The translations under genes were made by a program, and so were the position numbers. The notes beneath the pieces are model-generated. The model saw nothing but the letters and a program-made list of their open reading frames with translations. It was not told the DNA's origin and ran no database searches. From Isoetes taiwanensis (taxonomy: Eukaryota > Streptophyta > Lycopodiopsida > Isoetales > Isoetaceae), in assembly GCA_021234155.1 (NCBI GenBank), contig JAJEKV010000264.1, positions 1-64,000 on the forward strand: a stretch of 64,000 nucleotides of DNA, read 5' to 3'. Within the stretch, counting starts at the first letter, position 1; the number at the start of each line of letters is the position of its first letter. Shown piece after piece: positions 10,838-21,660 of this stretch.

Positions 10838-11985
10838 CTAGACACCTTTCATTTGATCATTCAGAAAGCCATTAAATTGTCTTCTATCATTCTCATCAAG
10901 AAAGTATCTACCATTTTCAGGCTTATATGTCAAACAAGCCAATGAGATGACTAATCAAGCGATATTACTTGATTATCGAAGTTGTCATAGGTAAAACATG
11001 TCCTCCTTCCCGTCTTGTGTTCATTGTACCATGCCAAATTCAACTCCACCAAGTATGAGGGCCTATCAATGAGGTCAATGTTTTCTCTACTTTCCTTCCA
11101 AGCTCTTCCAATTTTTGCTTAACTCCTCATCATTCTCAAAATAAACCGCACAATCGAACCTATTCCAAGTGAAGTTGTCGTGCATTTACTACCTTCGAAT
11201 TTGCATCAAGAAAAGCATGATGCTTAACTTTTTGTCAATCTATCTTTTGACAACCAAGGATTGCCATTGTTGGCTCACTAAAGTGGCCTTGCATACTAGT
11301 TTACCGCCTACCTTCACGGTTCTATCTACTTGGGAATGCGAAGTTTTCGGCCCTCATCAAGCATGGCTTCAAACGCGGTGCCTAAGCTCCATCTCAGCCA
11401 CAATGTCATGGGATTCACTTGCATTATTGTCTCTTGTACTTGTACTATCTTCTTCAATCTCAACAACATCGGATTCATCTTCAATTTGTGTAGTGTCTAA
11501 CTGCTTGAAGTTAGTCACGATGAAAATAATCTTCATGTTTCCATGGTGTTTCCCACCATGTTTCTGCGCCTTCTTTATCACATGTAATGCCTACTTGAGC
11601 ACATAATGCTTGAGCATACTTGAAACCGTCCTTTAAGGCATCCACAATCTTGTCATTGGTACTTACTTCACTTAGATCACATAGATCAGCCCTGATTTCA
11701 TTTCCTGCATTATCTACCTTTCTTTCCAGCACTTGCCAAATGTTCTCTTGTTTTATATGTGCAGCAGGGAATAACAAGTCACCATAAGCTTGGAATTCGG
11801 CCACCCTATTCAAAGCATTACATGTTTCTAGCAGATCAGCCCCTGTATAGGATCTTTCATTCCTAACCATGCCGCCCACTTTGGAGAAAAATTTATCCGA
11901 CCTGCAGATAATGCAATGGGACAGCCATACTGCATGTTTCATTGAAGTACCTTACTAGCAAAACTACAAAGTGGCATGAGAGCTA
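10838..11985 (-). pseudogene. Locus A, C-terminal blocks
   Basis: Minus-strand blocks include LSCHFVVLLVRYFNE directly after an in-frame TAG (11983-11985), then FFSKVGGMVRNERSY and CNALNRVAEFQAYGD (11900-11780). Next comes an acidic segment near 11490-11400, VGGKLVCKATLVSQ and LSKDRLT near 11310-11235, DRPSYLVELNLAWYNEHK near 11070-11010, and finally ENGRYFLDENDRRQFNGF ending in TAG at 10838-10840. Several one-base frame changes and stops lie between the blocks. Confidence 0.55.
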
Positions 11986-12258
11986 AATATCAAGAAAGGT
12001 CTCGCGGGATATGAAGTTCTTGGTCAAAGAATGTGTCTCATGATTGATTATCCATAGTCTCCATAACCTACAATTAGAATATGAGAAGGAAAGACTATTA
12101 AGCATAAGTTCATTTGCAGTTCAAACATACCTAAAGAAAAAAGAGACCGCTGAAGCCGCTTTCACACGCGTTCAAGATCCAAATGTGGTGATAGAAATAT
12201 GTCAATGTAGTGGGAAACAACATGCAAGTATATTTCAGTCCCTAAAGTTCTCATAGGT

Positions 12259-13470
12259 TTAGAAGTACTTGGATCTCTTTAATCTTTGCAAACATCCCCG
12301 AACCTTTCTTGAAGCTATCCTTTGAGCAGCCCTCCAATTTTGCCTATCTTTCCTTTCGACATCTCCCAATTGGAGTCCATGTTCCCCTTGAAACATGTTG
12401 AAGACATGCCATACATCATTCAATGTCACATACTCATTTCCTAGATACAATCTTCTTGAAGCATTGTCCATCGGATTAATTAGTTTCTTGCCATTATGGA
12501 TGAAATCTTGATCATGAAGTCCACAAATGCTTCCATCATCTCTTATGGCTGCAGTAAACACCCAACCCTCCCAAGGTATGGCATATCTTCCATTCACTTG
12601 CTTCAAGGACGTGTAGTCTTCAAGCATACATGCCCTACGACGTGCATCTCCATCAGAGCTATGACCGATTAATGGTCCCAATACATGCCTCAAGTGTGAA
12701 TTCCAAAAGGCTTGAACCTTTTTCCATTGGATTCTTACCTCGTCATGGTTGAACTTATTGCATGTAAGTTGGATAGACAAGACAAGTCTATGCAGGCGTG
12801 GATGCAAAGGATTCACAATTAGAACTCGTGCAAAGTGTGCAATGGTGTTTAACTCAAATGCATCCATTATGGTTGTGTATCCAACCTCTCCACTACCAAC
12901 ATGAACTACAAAATTCATTTCACAAGTATGCCCTTCTTTCAAACCACAAAATCGAATCAAGGTGTCATCTCTTGCAATCCATTGTACTGCTCTCTTTATA
13001 ACAGTCTCATCCTCTGCCACAATGGATGGTACTGATCCAAGTGGCAAGCCAATTCGTGTCATATGGCTGGAATACACACCTCCTAGAAAGGCAAACGTTT
13101 CTTCCCTTATGCCACATTTGTAAACAAAATTCTTCCTCGTCGATCGCAGCGTGGTAGACAAACTAGGGCCTGAAAAGTTAATGGATAAAAAGTTATGCAT
13201 TCTTTGTCCGCCCCAAATTTTGATTGTCTCAAATAGGTCTTTTGTGGTCTTCTTGTATCTTCTCTTATAACCTGGCCTAATTATGTTTTGGGCAACATCT
13301 GTAAGGAAGTTCCATAGAGCTGTCTTACCTTCAAATTTTCCTCGTGTATGGGCCTCAACAATGTCTCTACAAAACTTTTTCACATCCGCACGATTCATGG
13401 ATTCACACAAGGAATCCCTAATTGTTCTCACCTTCACTGATAAAGCCACATTTTTTCTTTTACAAAACAT
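12259..13470 (-). pseudogene. Locus A, core domain
   Basis: This is the longest intact block, about 403 codons from the first ATG at 13470. It is probably internal rather than a true start, because coding similarity continues upstream. Visible motifs in order are SVKVRTIRDSLCESMN, IVAEDETVI, FCGLKEGHTC, VLIVNPLHPRLHRL, GHSSDGDARRR, GLHDQDFIHNGKKLINP, GEHGL and DRQNWRAAQRI. The block ends at a stop at 12259, but in another frame the minus strand continues with YIDIFLSPHLDLERV, so the end reflects a frameshift or intron boundary. The Asp/His-rich motifs could form a metal-dependent active site; this is inference. Confidence 0.65.
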
Positions 13471-13479
13471 CAAATCTTT

Positions 13480-13846
13480 TCTTAACTGCTCTATTTTCGC
13501 CCTTGAATCTTTAGCTTATATCTTTCAGTCTGTATTAGTTAGGTAATCCACTCTTATGTGCTGATTTGTACGCCTTAGACCTCTACTAACTTTTCTTCGT
13601 TCTTGTCGATAAATTCTCATACACTAAAAAATCACTTTCTTTTTGGTATTGAAGCACAAAATGAGCATTGGAGATTCGAGAACTGCTGGCCACTCTCACA
13701 TATTCTACGACAAGAGACGTGCCTAAAGGTGCCAGCAATGCAAATGCGCCTCCCATCATGCTCAAAACTTGCATTTAACATCGGTTCACAGTACCAATTT
13801 CCTCCAGCCTTTGATTCATCCAAAAAAGCCCTTACCCTTGTGTTGG
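13480..13846 (-). pseudogene. Locus A, Cys-rich block split by the solo LTR
   Basis: On the minus strand the exon begins at about 15402 after an acceptor (AACAG), reads ...CWGFWQLEYRYGSN at 15338, is interrupted by the LTR, and resumes at 13846. Joining across one copy of the 5-bp target duplication keeps the reading frame. Downstream are NWYCEPMLNASF, GTFRHVSCRR and CSFCASIPK. Later in the same block two in-frame stops (13525-13527 and 13516-13518) precede the core. Confidence 0.55.
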
Positions 13847-15337
13847 TGTGGACGCCCAAAGACGATATACTGGCCTCAAGACGATACCGTGATCAAGGCT
13901 GGCCACGCCATTATCGCCGCCTAGTCGACGTGTACGCCGACACATACCTAAGCAAGGACGCCCTAGGGGGCAACTTGCAATGGTGCGCACACTTAACAAT
14001 GCGCGCACCTTTAGACCTTTAACCCACTAAAGGTAGACCAAGGGTCATGGAAACCCTAAACCCTAACTGATAGCCTACATAAGGCATCAAACCCTAACAT
14101 TCCCTTTTTGGCCACAGACCTTCCGAGCTCCGATTCGCGTGCCTGAGGAGTCAATTCCAACTCCCACGACCATCAGGCGCCCGCCTAGTCGGATCATTCC
14201 TCCTCAACCGCATCCCGAAGCGTAGCAGGGACATGGACCCGGATCGAGAGGAGTGAACCAGGGATCAGGTATTTGGTCGATCAAATAGCATAAACCTTAC
14301 TCCAGCCTTCGAATCAGTAGGTTTAGCCTATTAGATCACCCCTAGCAGCCAAGTAGATCCCGAGATTGACCTAACTAAAGAACCTAACTCTATGAGATAG
14401 ATTAGTTCTTTATTATTTATTATGTTGAGATGATGGACGGATGGATTCTGTGAACTCATTGTATTGGGAAGGGGGGTAGAGACTGAAAGCTTAGTAGCTG
14501 ATGCTCCTAGTTAGTCCCTCTTAGTGCATTACTAGAATTCGGCCTGTGTACAAGAACCTCACCTGGTTGTGGGTGAAGGGACCAGACTGGCTCAGAACGA
14601 GGTTCGTGTTCTGACCCTTGACCGATCCCTCTGGTGTGTAAGGCCTACCAGGGATCAGAGTGACTAGGTCTAATGGCTTGCCACTGAGTGTGGGCAAGGC
14701 ATGGGCTCGACACCCGTGGGGTGGGGTTCACCTTCCAGTGGGTTAAGTCGAATAAGGGCAGTGGCCCTCTAGTCACCTTGGGTCAGCATGTAGACCTCGG
14801 GTGGGAGTGATCCCTACCTGCCCCATCGGGCCTGGGGAGATGTAACCCAGGAGTAGCCCCTTTGGCTATGCACCCGGCGGGCTACAGTCGGGTCCCAACA
14901 CTTTTCAACCTACTCTGCAAAGTGTGCACAGGAGGGGCAGATGGAGTGGACAACCCAATGCCATGTTCTTATGCCAGCCAATTCCATTGTCATTATTCCG
15001 TCTGCAACGAACTCTGGAGACCCAAGTCGCCACCCATCCCCGTGGTTCGAGCCTTGGGTAGGATCCCACTTGTATTGTGCTGATCTTTGTCTATGCAGAT
15101 GTTGATGCGCCACCCTTCGAGGTGGATATGTGATGTATGTGATGTATGTTTACGCTTCCGCAGCTAGGTAGGCCCTGAGGGAGACGGGGTAAAATGACCC
15201 CTTCATTCTTCCCACTGGGGACTTCAGACGGTCACAGTGATATGTGGAGGGCCCTGTATCAGCAATGGAGCTGGTATGGGGGATGAACTCCTGTTTGTAT
15301 ACGGTGCGGGCATCGTATACGAGTAGGGGACGTCACA
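13847..15337 (+). mobile_element. Solo LTR, LTR family 1, with 5-bp target duplication
   Basis: It starts TGTGGACG and ends ACGTCACA, and is flanked by GTTGG on both sides (13842-13846 and 15338-15342). It is collinear with the LTR at 51382-52877 over its length, including GCCCTAGGGGGCAACTTGCA and the telomere-like AAACCCTAAACCCTAAC. No primer site or internal region follows, so it is a solo LTR formed by recombination between the two LTRs of a full element. It sits inside an exon of locus A. Confidence 0.9.
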
Positions 15338-15750
15338 GTTGGAGCCATATCTATACTCTAATTGCCAAAATCCCCAACATAATGAAGCCAAATAGAGATT
15401 TCCTGTTTTCAAGAGGCTAAGACTAGAAATATAGAAGAGATAATGCAAGAATAATGTAGAAAACAAGACGTTGGAATGTAGATGAACATAAATCGGGGCC
15501 TTTGCACTTACTTGAAGTACTACATTCGGCCTCGCTTTGTGTTCCCGGCTCTATAAAAAGTGCAACAGTCCAAATTAGTGTCTTTAGATTGGTCAATATA
15601 AGCGAAAGAGAGGAACAAACAAAATCCAATAAACCAAAATTATTGTGGGCAAAGCAGGTCTACTGTAAAACAGAGATTAGTAGACAAATTAGAGCCTCAA
15701 TTAAATATAAATGGTATAAATAACTAAAAACAAAGCAAGTGCAGCCTTAC

Positions 15751-16268
15751 CTCTTCGAAAGAATGCAAGCATGTTTTTTTGTGATGCGTCCACCACGATA
15801 TCTTTCCTTGGTCTTCCAATTTGCCTTGGTTCTTGGCATTCATTTTCTTTTCTTTCATTTGCTGCCCATTTCTGAGCATGACGAGTACTTTTGATGTGCT
15901 CCTTCATATTTTCAATCACATCCCCTCGATCTGGAAAGGGACGAAGGGGTTTGTTGCAAAGTTTACAAACAACAAACAATGCAAATATCCTCCTTTCTCA
16001 CAAAACCTCCCAATGTTTCATTGTACAAGTCAAAGTCTACATGTGTCTCCTCCACAAAAGGCCTCACTTTAGTGGCCATACAAGCCTCCACAGCAGCCTT
16101 GTTTTTAGCTATAATATCTTCCTTACTATTCACTTCCGAGACATTCTCTTGGGTGGCATCAAGGTTACTTTGAAGATTGATCTTATGTTCTTTGGATTGT
16201 ACATGACGAGCCGTGTAATTGTACATCATATCCTCTCCTCCCTTTCCATATTGTGCATGGCACTCCAC
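15751..16268 (-). pseudogene. Locus A, zinc-finger-like blocks and AT-hook-like motif
   Basis: Two Cys/His blocks are visible. One at 16268-16190 ends in HVQSKEHK; the other, around 15965-15850, has CKLCNKPLRPFPDRGD followed by HIKSTRHAQKW. Both look like C2H2-type fingers with a final HxxxxxH. They are followed by GRPRK, an AT-hook-like core. A one-base frame change separates the blocks near 15965. The exon ends with a consensus donor, GAG|GTAAGG, at 15751/15750. The arrangement suggests DNA binding. Confidence 0.55.
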
Positions 16269-16302
16269 ACACCAAATACAAAATACAACAGCACCATTAA
16301 AG

Positions 16303-16836
16303 TCATGACATTAGCTCAAAACGATCTTTCTTGCCTTCAAGCTTCATCTTCATTTTTGCCCTTCGATATGCATACAACCACTTATTAGTTAGAGACCTTG
16401 TAGCTATTTTGGATTGTAATCTGCTCATAGACTCTTGACTCTGAAGTGGTTCAATGGGTTCAATGTCATCTTCTTGCTTTATATTGGTACTCACCCCTTC
16501 CATAGTGATCACTTCTACATCCTCCTCTTCTACAAGCACCAATTTCCTTCGTTTAGTGGGCTGAATGGGCTGATTATCAGCTGAGGCACCTACGATCTTC
16601 ACACACACCTCATCCTCATTCACTATAAATCTTGCCTCTTGCTTCTTGGACAAGGCAAGCTTTCTTTCCCCTAAAAACACAAATTCCTTGCCCTCCAAAG
16701 CTTCTAGCTCATCTTCTTGAATCTCTCGCCGTAAATCCGAATAATGTGCATTCACATGTACCTTTACAAATCCAACTTCTTGCTTGTTTTCATCTCCCTC
16801 GCTAAGGCAAATAACAACATTCCTGTGTGTCGCCAT
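16303..16836 (-). pseudogene. Locus A, N-terminal domain exon
   Basis: The frame opens with ATG at 16836 and runs 177 codons. The first ~80 residues (NVVICLSEGDEN..., ...VHVNAHYSDLRREIQ..., ...EFVFLGERKLALSKKQE...) look like a compact alternating beta/alpha domain, possibly ubiquitin-like. The next stretch is acidic and disordered with a KRRK patch near residue 96, which could be a nuclear localisation signal. The open frame ends near 16303, where a donor site probably lies just inside. This is the best candidate for the start of the locus. Confidence 0.55.
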
Positions 16837-18935
16837 TTATCTGCATGTAAAGCAAGCACGTGAGCTACACACTCTGAAAAGAAATCTAACAAATACTAGC
16901 TAACTAGCATGCAAAAGAACATTCCCAACATTCCAAACATTGCATTGCACAAATGGGGCTGAAATGGGGCAGCAAAAGGGCAGCCCAATTAGGGTCTGTT
17001 ACAGCCCTGATGTAAGCAAGAAGGAGGCTACTTAAAGGCTCCTTTGAGTCTGAAATAACATGTTATGACAGCCCAGAAAGCTAAAGCACAACCACATTGA
17101 CAATTCAAACATAAATCAGCCCTAAAATGATAAAAATCTGAATTTTGAGCTTAAGAAGATTGCAATAATCATACATGTGATCAAATACCAGGCAATGAAG
17201 TCGTCTTGGCTAGCTTCTCAACTGCTGCATTAAAAAATGAGAAAGAGTATTAGTGACAATGCTTGAAAGGGAGATTTGTTTATGATCTATAATCAGGTAT
17301 ATGCAATGCAATGATGAGTTAGTGGTATGAATGCGGCTTTAGGAACCCTGAACCCTGATTTTGGGGCATAAACATCATTAAGAAAGCATACAAAATTAAG
17401 ATGGCAAGTATTCAAATAAGTGACAAACCCCTTATTCTCAAACAATGCATTCTTTATGCATAAAGGTGGCAGCAAACTGACCTTCAATAATAAATCAGTC
17501 CTAAAGAGACCTGAAACGATTTTTCATCTTAAGAACTTCCAAATAATACATACCTTTGATCAAATAAGAACAATGAAGTCTTCTTGGCTGCTGCATTAAG
17601 AAGATCAAGCCAGAAACTGCCAGAAACCCTGAATTAGTTATTTTGTTTGAAGAAAGCAATGACTTCCACTTTCACCTTGGTTCACTCAGTTGGTACATAC
17701 GTGACCATTGGGTGAACCCCCCTTGTTTCAAAGCCTGTTAACAAGGATTTGGGCCATAGTTGTGGTATGATTTCCATTCACAATCCAAAACTCTGCATTT
17801 TCCACACCAGTAGCTCTCTTCCACTAGTATCCACATGTTCTACACTTATAACCCTGCACGCCATGCCCGTAGGGGCTTCATGCATCCTGGAGATGTTGAC
17901 CTCCATTTCAATGGATAAATTCTCTCCCTATATTTGATATTTACCAAGACGCTCTAGGATAGCGCATGTTTACTTTCATTTGTCAACTCTCCACCAGAAA
18001 TTGAAGACTTTACAATTTGCATGGCCCCTTCCTCAGTTTCACAGTTTCAGCCTCTTCCTCAGATTCATAAGAACTCTCAGGTGGAACGGCATGTCTTCGA
18101 CGCTTAGTGGAGCTCCATATTTCCTCGTGTCTTCATTTTTTTACAGCCCTTACCTCTGCTCTCTTCCGAAATCTTAGCCATGCTACCAAGCATAAGTTTG
18201 GGTGTACCTATGCTTGGCCTGCTCATTGTAGATGTTCTTCTTTTTTGTACATGAATGTTTTTTGCCTACTAGGCTCTTCTGGGATCCCAAGATTTTGCAT
18301 CACCCACATATCCGAAGTCCAAAGAGGTCAAGAGGTCAAGGATATCTGCATGGTCATTGCGAAAAGTGGAATTTCCAAGCTCCATACAATGAGAAATTCT
18401 TTTAAGATTTTAAAGCATAAGTTGTTTCAAGCCATAATTCGTCATCTTAAACCTAATTTTCGTTTAGCCAAGGCGTAGGATCAGCACCATGCCCTACATT
18501 GACTATCTTTTGCATGTTCTAACATCAGATATTACTACCCCACACATCAATACCCTTCTTTTGTGAACAATCACATGGAACGCCCACAAAAAGCGGGCAA
18601 TTTTCTAGCATAAGTTTAAGAATTAGATGTGGGAGTCGGCAATTTTCTAGTATAAGTTTAAGAATTAAATGTGGGAGTAAAAATCGTTCATAAAAGTCTG
18701 ACCCTGCAGTGGTACAATCGCCCTAAAGAAACAACACCTTGTTTATGGTGCATGGGACACCTATAATTTTGCATGATTGAAGTACTTCGAATACTTGCCT
18801 ACACGAAACAACAACTTGTCAAGGAAAACAGCAAAGCAAAGTGTCCATGATAGGGACCACCTAGTCCTAAGTTTATCTTACATTATAAGACGCACCTGCA
18901 ATATCAGAAATGTACTATAGATTGAGAAGATTTTT
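16837..18935. other. Intergenic DNA between locus A and the hydrolase gene
   Basis: No convincing gene. Two ~100-bp segments with ATCAAATA...CAATGAAGTC.TCTTGGCT (about 17122-17240 and 17500-17610) are diverged direct copies. A 42-bp tandem duplication lies at 18597-18680. The 123-codon plus frame at 18107-18478 has no recognised motif. Confidence 0.45.
18597..18680. repeat. Two-copy 42-bp tandem duplication
   Basis: Units start at 18597 and 18639, each containing GCAATTTTCTAG.ATAAGTTT and AATGTGGGAGT with few differences. Confidence 0.85.
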
Positions 18936-20612
18936 TTAAATAGTGGGTCCAGGAAATTTGCATTGATCTTGCATAGCATTATCATGAAACAAGGTTTCAA
19001 ATACTTCGCGATGAGCCACATCATTGTAACAGAACCACGAAATATGCCCTTCATTCTGCAGCTCATGCAACTGCACAACTTCTGGTATCCTACTTTGGAT
19101 CCATTGTTGGAGTGCCAGTGGAACTAAAGGATCCTGGTCTCCCTGCCATATGTGAATCCGCTTCCCTCTGAACTCCTTGGCTATGTCTTCCAATTCAAAT
19201 CCCCATTTCGAGGTAAATAGCTTCAAATCTTTCGCCATGCCATAGCCTTTGTTCAGCTTCAAGGATTCTATGTTATCTCTGCAATTTGGAGAAGTCAATA
19301 AATCAGTATTGACAATGCTTACAGAATGCACATACATATTTCTGGTCAATATCTGGTATTATAGTTAGAACTGATTAGCAGATAGTCCAAATTTATATTC
19401 TTGTGAAGCAGAATATGAATTTGACTGCATCAAGTTGGTAAAGGAAAATTGGTAAAGGACTTCAAACTTGGGTTCATAGGTTCACAATCAATAATGGGCA
19501 TCTAATGATCAAAACTATGTCTAGGTAGGATCACCTATTTTTTGAAAATTGAAGAACTATAGCATGATACTGCAGAAGTTTGGCTATGTAATTCCAATTT
19601 TACAATGAAGAAGGTGCACAAAGTAAGAAGTGCAGAAGTTTGGTATTCCAATTCTAAAATGAAGAAAGTGCATACAGTAAGAAGTTAGAACTTGCGAACA
19701 TACACACCTGAGCATGCCACTCCTTGCCCTTTCTTGCTCGAGATGCTCCTTGTCAGGAGCTAAAAGAGTGGATCGGCAATGCTCTACCCATTTAGCGCCC
19801 ATTCTGCGCACCAGAACCATCCGGACATAAAAATGAAGCACGTAAGCCGGCATTCTTCTTGCAAGGGGAAACATTTTCTTGCTTTGATCTGTCAAAGATG
19901 AAAACATGGCTCGCCTCTCACCTTCAGATATGCCCTGTACAACCAATACTTTGATCATAATCAACAAAACGCATTTTTATGAAAATATACAGCCTCAACA
20001 TCTTCCGTCAAGTTTGAATATATTTATTGAATAGATCAGTCCAGAAAGCCATATTTTTCTTACCTTCCACCAATAATTTCCTATAGGAGCCCATAAAGCA
20101 ATACCGTGTAATCGTTGTGGTATGTACCTCGCAGCAGCCCAGCAATAAGCACCCCCGCCGGAAAAACCTAAGAGCCATACGTTTTTCAAATTAAGCTCGT
20201 CTATAACATGCTCTAAATCCTTTGCAACAGACTTCAGAGTTTGTCTGGCATGGCAGTCACTTCTGCCATAGCCAGGCCGATCTATAGATACAAGCCGGAC
20301 CCCAAATTCTATGAGAAGATCATGGGATACCCCTGCAATTTCAAGATTTTTAAAAGCGGCAATTGATCCAAAATATAAAGTGATAATCAAACAAAATCAA
20401 GTGATTTTGCACGGAAAATTTTATGAGCATATATATAATGTACCTGGCATAGCAGCAAGGCGAGATGAACCGAGGCCATGAAGGACCAAAATGGCGCGTT
20501 TGCTTGTGTGAAGATCACATCCTAATTCTCGGTAAGCAATTTTTCTGGTGTCTGGAAGTCTCACGAATTTAACATCGTCTAAAGAATCCATCAGCTTCTC
20601 CGGCACCGCCAT
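18936..20612 (-). CDS. Alpha/beta-hydrolase superfamily protein, four exons, intact
   Basis: Exons (minus) are 20612-20444, 20332-20064, 19934-19708 and 19278-18936, giving 335 residues. All three introns are GT-AG (111, 129 and 429 bp), and frame is kept through phases 1, 0 and 2. The product has the oxyanion-loop region ILVLHGLGSSR (41-51), the strand before the core SIDRPGYGRSD, the nucleophile elbow GFSGGG with the catalytic Ser, the acid in WQGDQDPLVPL and the histidine in NEGHISW, giving a complete Ser-Asp-His triad in the correct order. Length and motifs match soluble plant alpha/beta-hydrolases related to esterases or lipases. No signal peptide or membrane segment is evident at the N-terminus, so a cytosolic location is likely; substrate is unknown. 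No stop or frameshift is seen, and it is the one conventional gene here that looks functional. Confidence 0.9.
19571..19683. repeat. 60-bp tandem duplication in intron 3 of the hydrolase gene
   Basis: Two units starting at 19571 and 19631 share TGCAGAAGTTTGG, ATTCCAATT and AATGAAGAA. The copy explains part of the greater length of this intron relative to the other two. Confidence 0.8.
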
Positions 20613-20650
20613 AGCCAGAGCTCAACTTGTCCTATATGTTGCTTTATGGG

Positions 20651-20659
20651 CTATTTATG
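20651..20659 (-). promoter_or_regulatory. Possible TATA-like box of the hydrolase gene
   Basis: CATAAATAG on the minus strand lies about 40 bp upstream of the ATG, with ATTGGCC (a CCAAT-box core in inverted form) about 12 bp further upstream. The spacing would give a very short leader, so transcription may start elsewhere. Confidence 0.3.
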
Positions 20660-20739
20660 CTACTATGGCCAATATATCTGAAGTCACAAGTTCGGATAAG
20701 TTGGTGAAATACATTTACCTGGTTTGGTTTCGGGGATCC

Positions 20740-21660
20740 CGATCTGGAAATCCCGTCCTCCGGAATCCCGAGCCATTCTTGACGGGATCTATATCTATTC
20801 CGGACCCGTTTCGGGTACTGACACCGGCCAGGTACCATGAGGCTGATCTTGGCCGTCCAACCCCTTATAGTATCTCAGCCGTCCGCAAGAGATTCCATCA
20901 TCGGGGATCACGGTTGGTTATCCCCACCTCTGGGATCCCTAGGGCTTGGCTATTATTCTTTCCCAATATCGACCCTGGTGATCCCCATCTTCGGGATCAC
21001 GTCCACGGCACGTTTGTGATCCTCGCCTCTGGGATCCCGGCGCCTGCCTCACGATGACCCAGTTATCTGCCATCGAGGCTGGTGATCCTCGTCTTCGGGA
21101 TTCTAGTCAACAGCATGGTTGTGATCCCCTCCTTCGGGATCCCACCCCCAATGACTCCGTTATCTACCACCGGGGATCCCCGTAAGCGGGATTGCGTGAT
21201 CCCGCCCTCCAGGATCCCGCCTCTGTGATGACCAGGCCGACATGCCATACCATCAGCCATAGTGTTCCTGCGTGATCCCGCCCTCCGGGATCTCGCATCT
21301 GTAGCTGACCTAGCCGACATGCCATGCCATCAACCACGGTGTTCCTGCATGATCTCACCCTCCGGGATCTCGCATCCGTAGCTGACCTGGACGACACCCC
21401 ACGCCATCGGCCACGGTGTTCCTGCATGATTCCGCCCTCCGTGATCACGCGTCCGTAGCTGACCTGGACGACATGCCATGCCATCTGTCACGGTGTTCTT
21501 GCGTGATCCTGCCCTCTGGGATCCCGTGCCCGTTATTTGCCTTAGTTATCCTGGCTTTCGGGATTCCACGAGCGTTATCAACCCGCAGGCCGTGATCCAA
21601 CTTCCGTTATTAGCCAGCGGTATCCCAACCTCTGGAATCCCATTGTTATTGGAACCTGGG
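20740..21660. repeat. Array of GGATCC-type hairpins upstream of the hydrolase gene
   Basis: Throughout this ~920-bp stretch the pattern GTGATCC-CG...CTTCGGGATC-CC recurs every 40-80 bp. Each copy pairs an inverted GATCC/GGATC word across a short C/T-rich loop, for example near 20983-20998, 21020-21036, 21081-21101 and 21123-21142. The region is GC-rich compared with its flanks. Open frames on both strands (for example 20548-21057 and 21164-21484) are products of the repeat. Confidence 0.8.
21198..21530. repeat. 77-bp tandem repeat, four copies plus a partial fifth
   Basis: Units start at 21198, 21274, 21351, 21428 and 21505. The first is 76 bp and the next three are exactly 77 bp. Each begins GAT(C/T)(C/T)C(G/A)CCCTCC and contains GCCATGCCATC-like and GGTGTTCCTGC words. 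The fifth copy decays after about 25 bp. The array lies within the GGATCC hairpin region and is a locally amplified form of it. Confidence 0.92.

Larger units (their letters stand above)
10838..16836 (-). pseudogene. Decayed multi-exon gene of an uncharacterised repeated family (locus A)
   Basis: Read on the minus strand, conserved-looking coding blocks occur in order: an N-terminal domain (16836-16303), zinc-finger-like blocks (16268-15751), a Cys-rich block (15402-13480, interrupted by a solo LTR), a large core (13470-12259), and C-terminal blocks down to 10838. The core has GHSSDGDARRR, GLHDQDFIHNGKKLINP and DRQNW, and the C-terminal part has FFSKVGGMVRNERSY and LSKDRLT. I recall this motif order from large uncharacterised proteins in invertebrate and plant genomes, but cannot confirm it without a search. 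Damage is clear: stops at 13525-13527, 13516-13518 and 11983-11985, frame changes near 12165 and 11895 and in the C-terminal part, and the LTR. Paired acidic residues suggest a nuclease or transposase-like core, which is inference. Confidence 0.7.

Noticed and set aside
12798-13546. Plus-strand open frames (12798-13001, 13283-13546)
   Set aside because: They are antisense shadows of the locus A core, whose minus-strand frame is far longer and carries conserved-looking motifs.
20548-21484. Open frames on both strands in the GGATCC region
   Set aside because: They are translations of the hairpin and 77-bp repeat array; the repeat length is not a multiple of three, so each unit is read in a new frame.
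20740-21660. CRISPR-like array
   Set aside because: Units are contiguous 77-bp tandem repeats without unique spacers, in a eukaryotic context.
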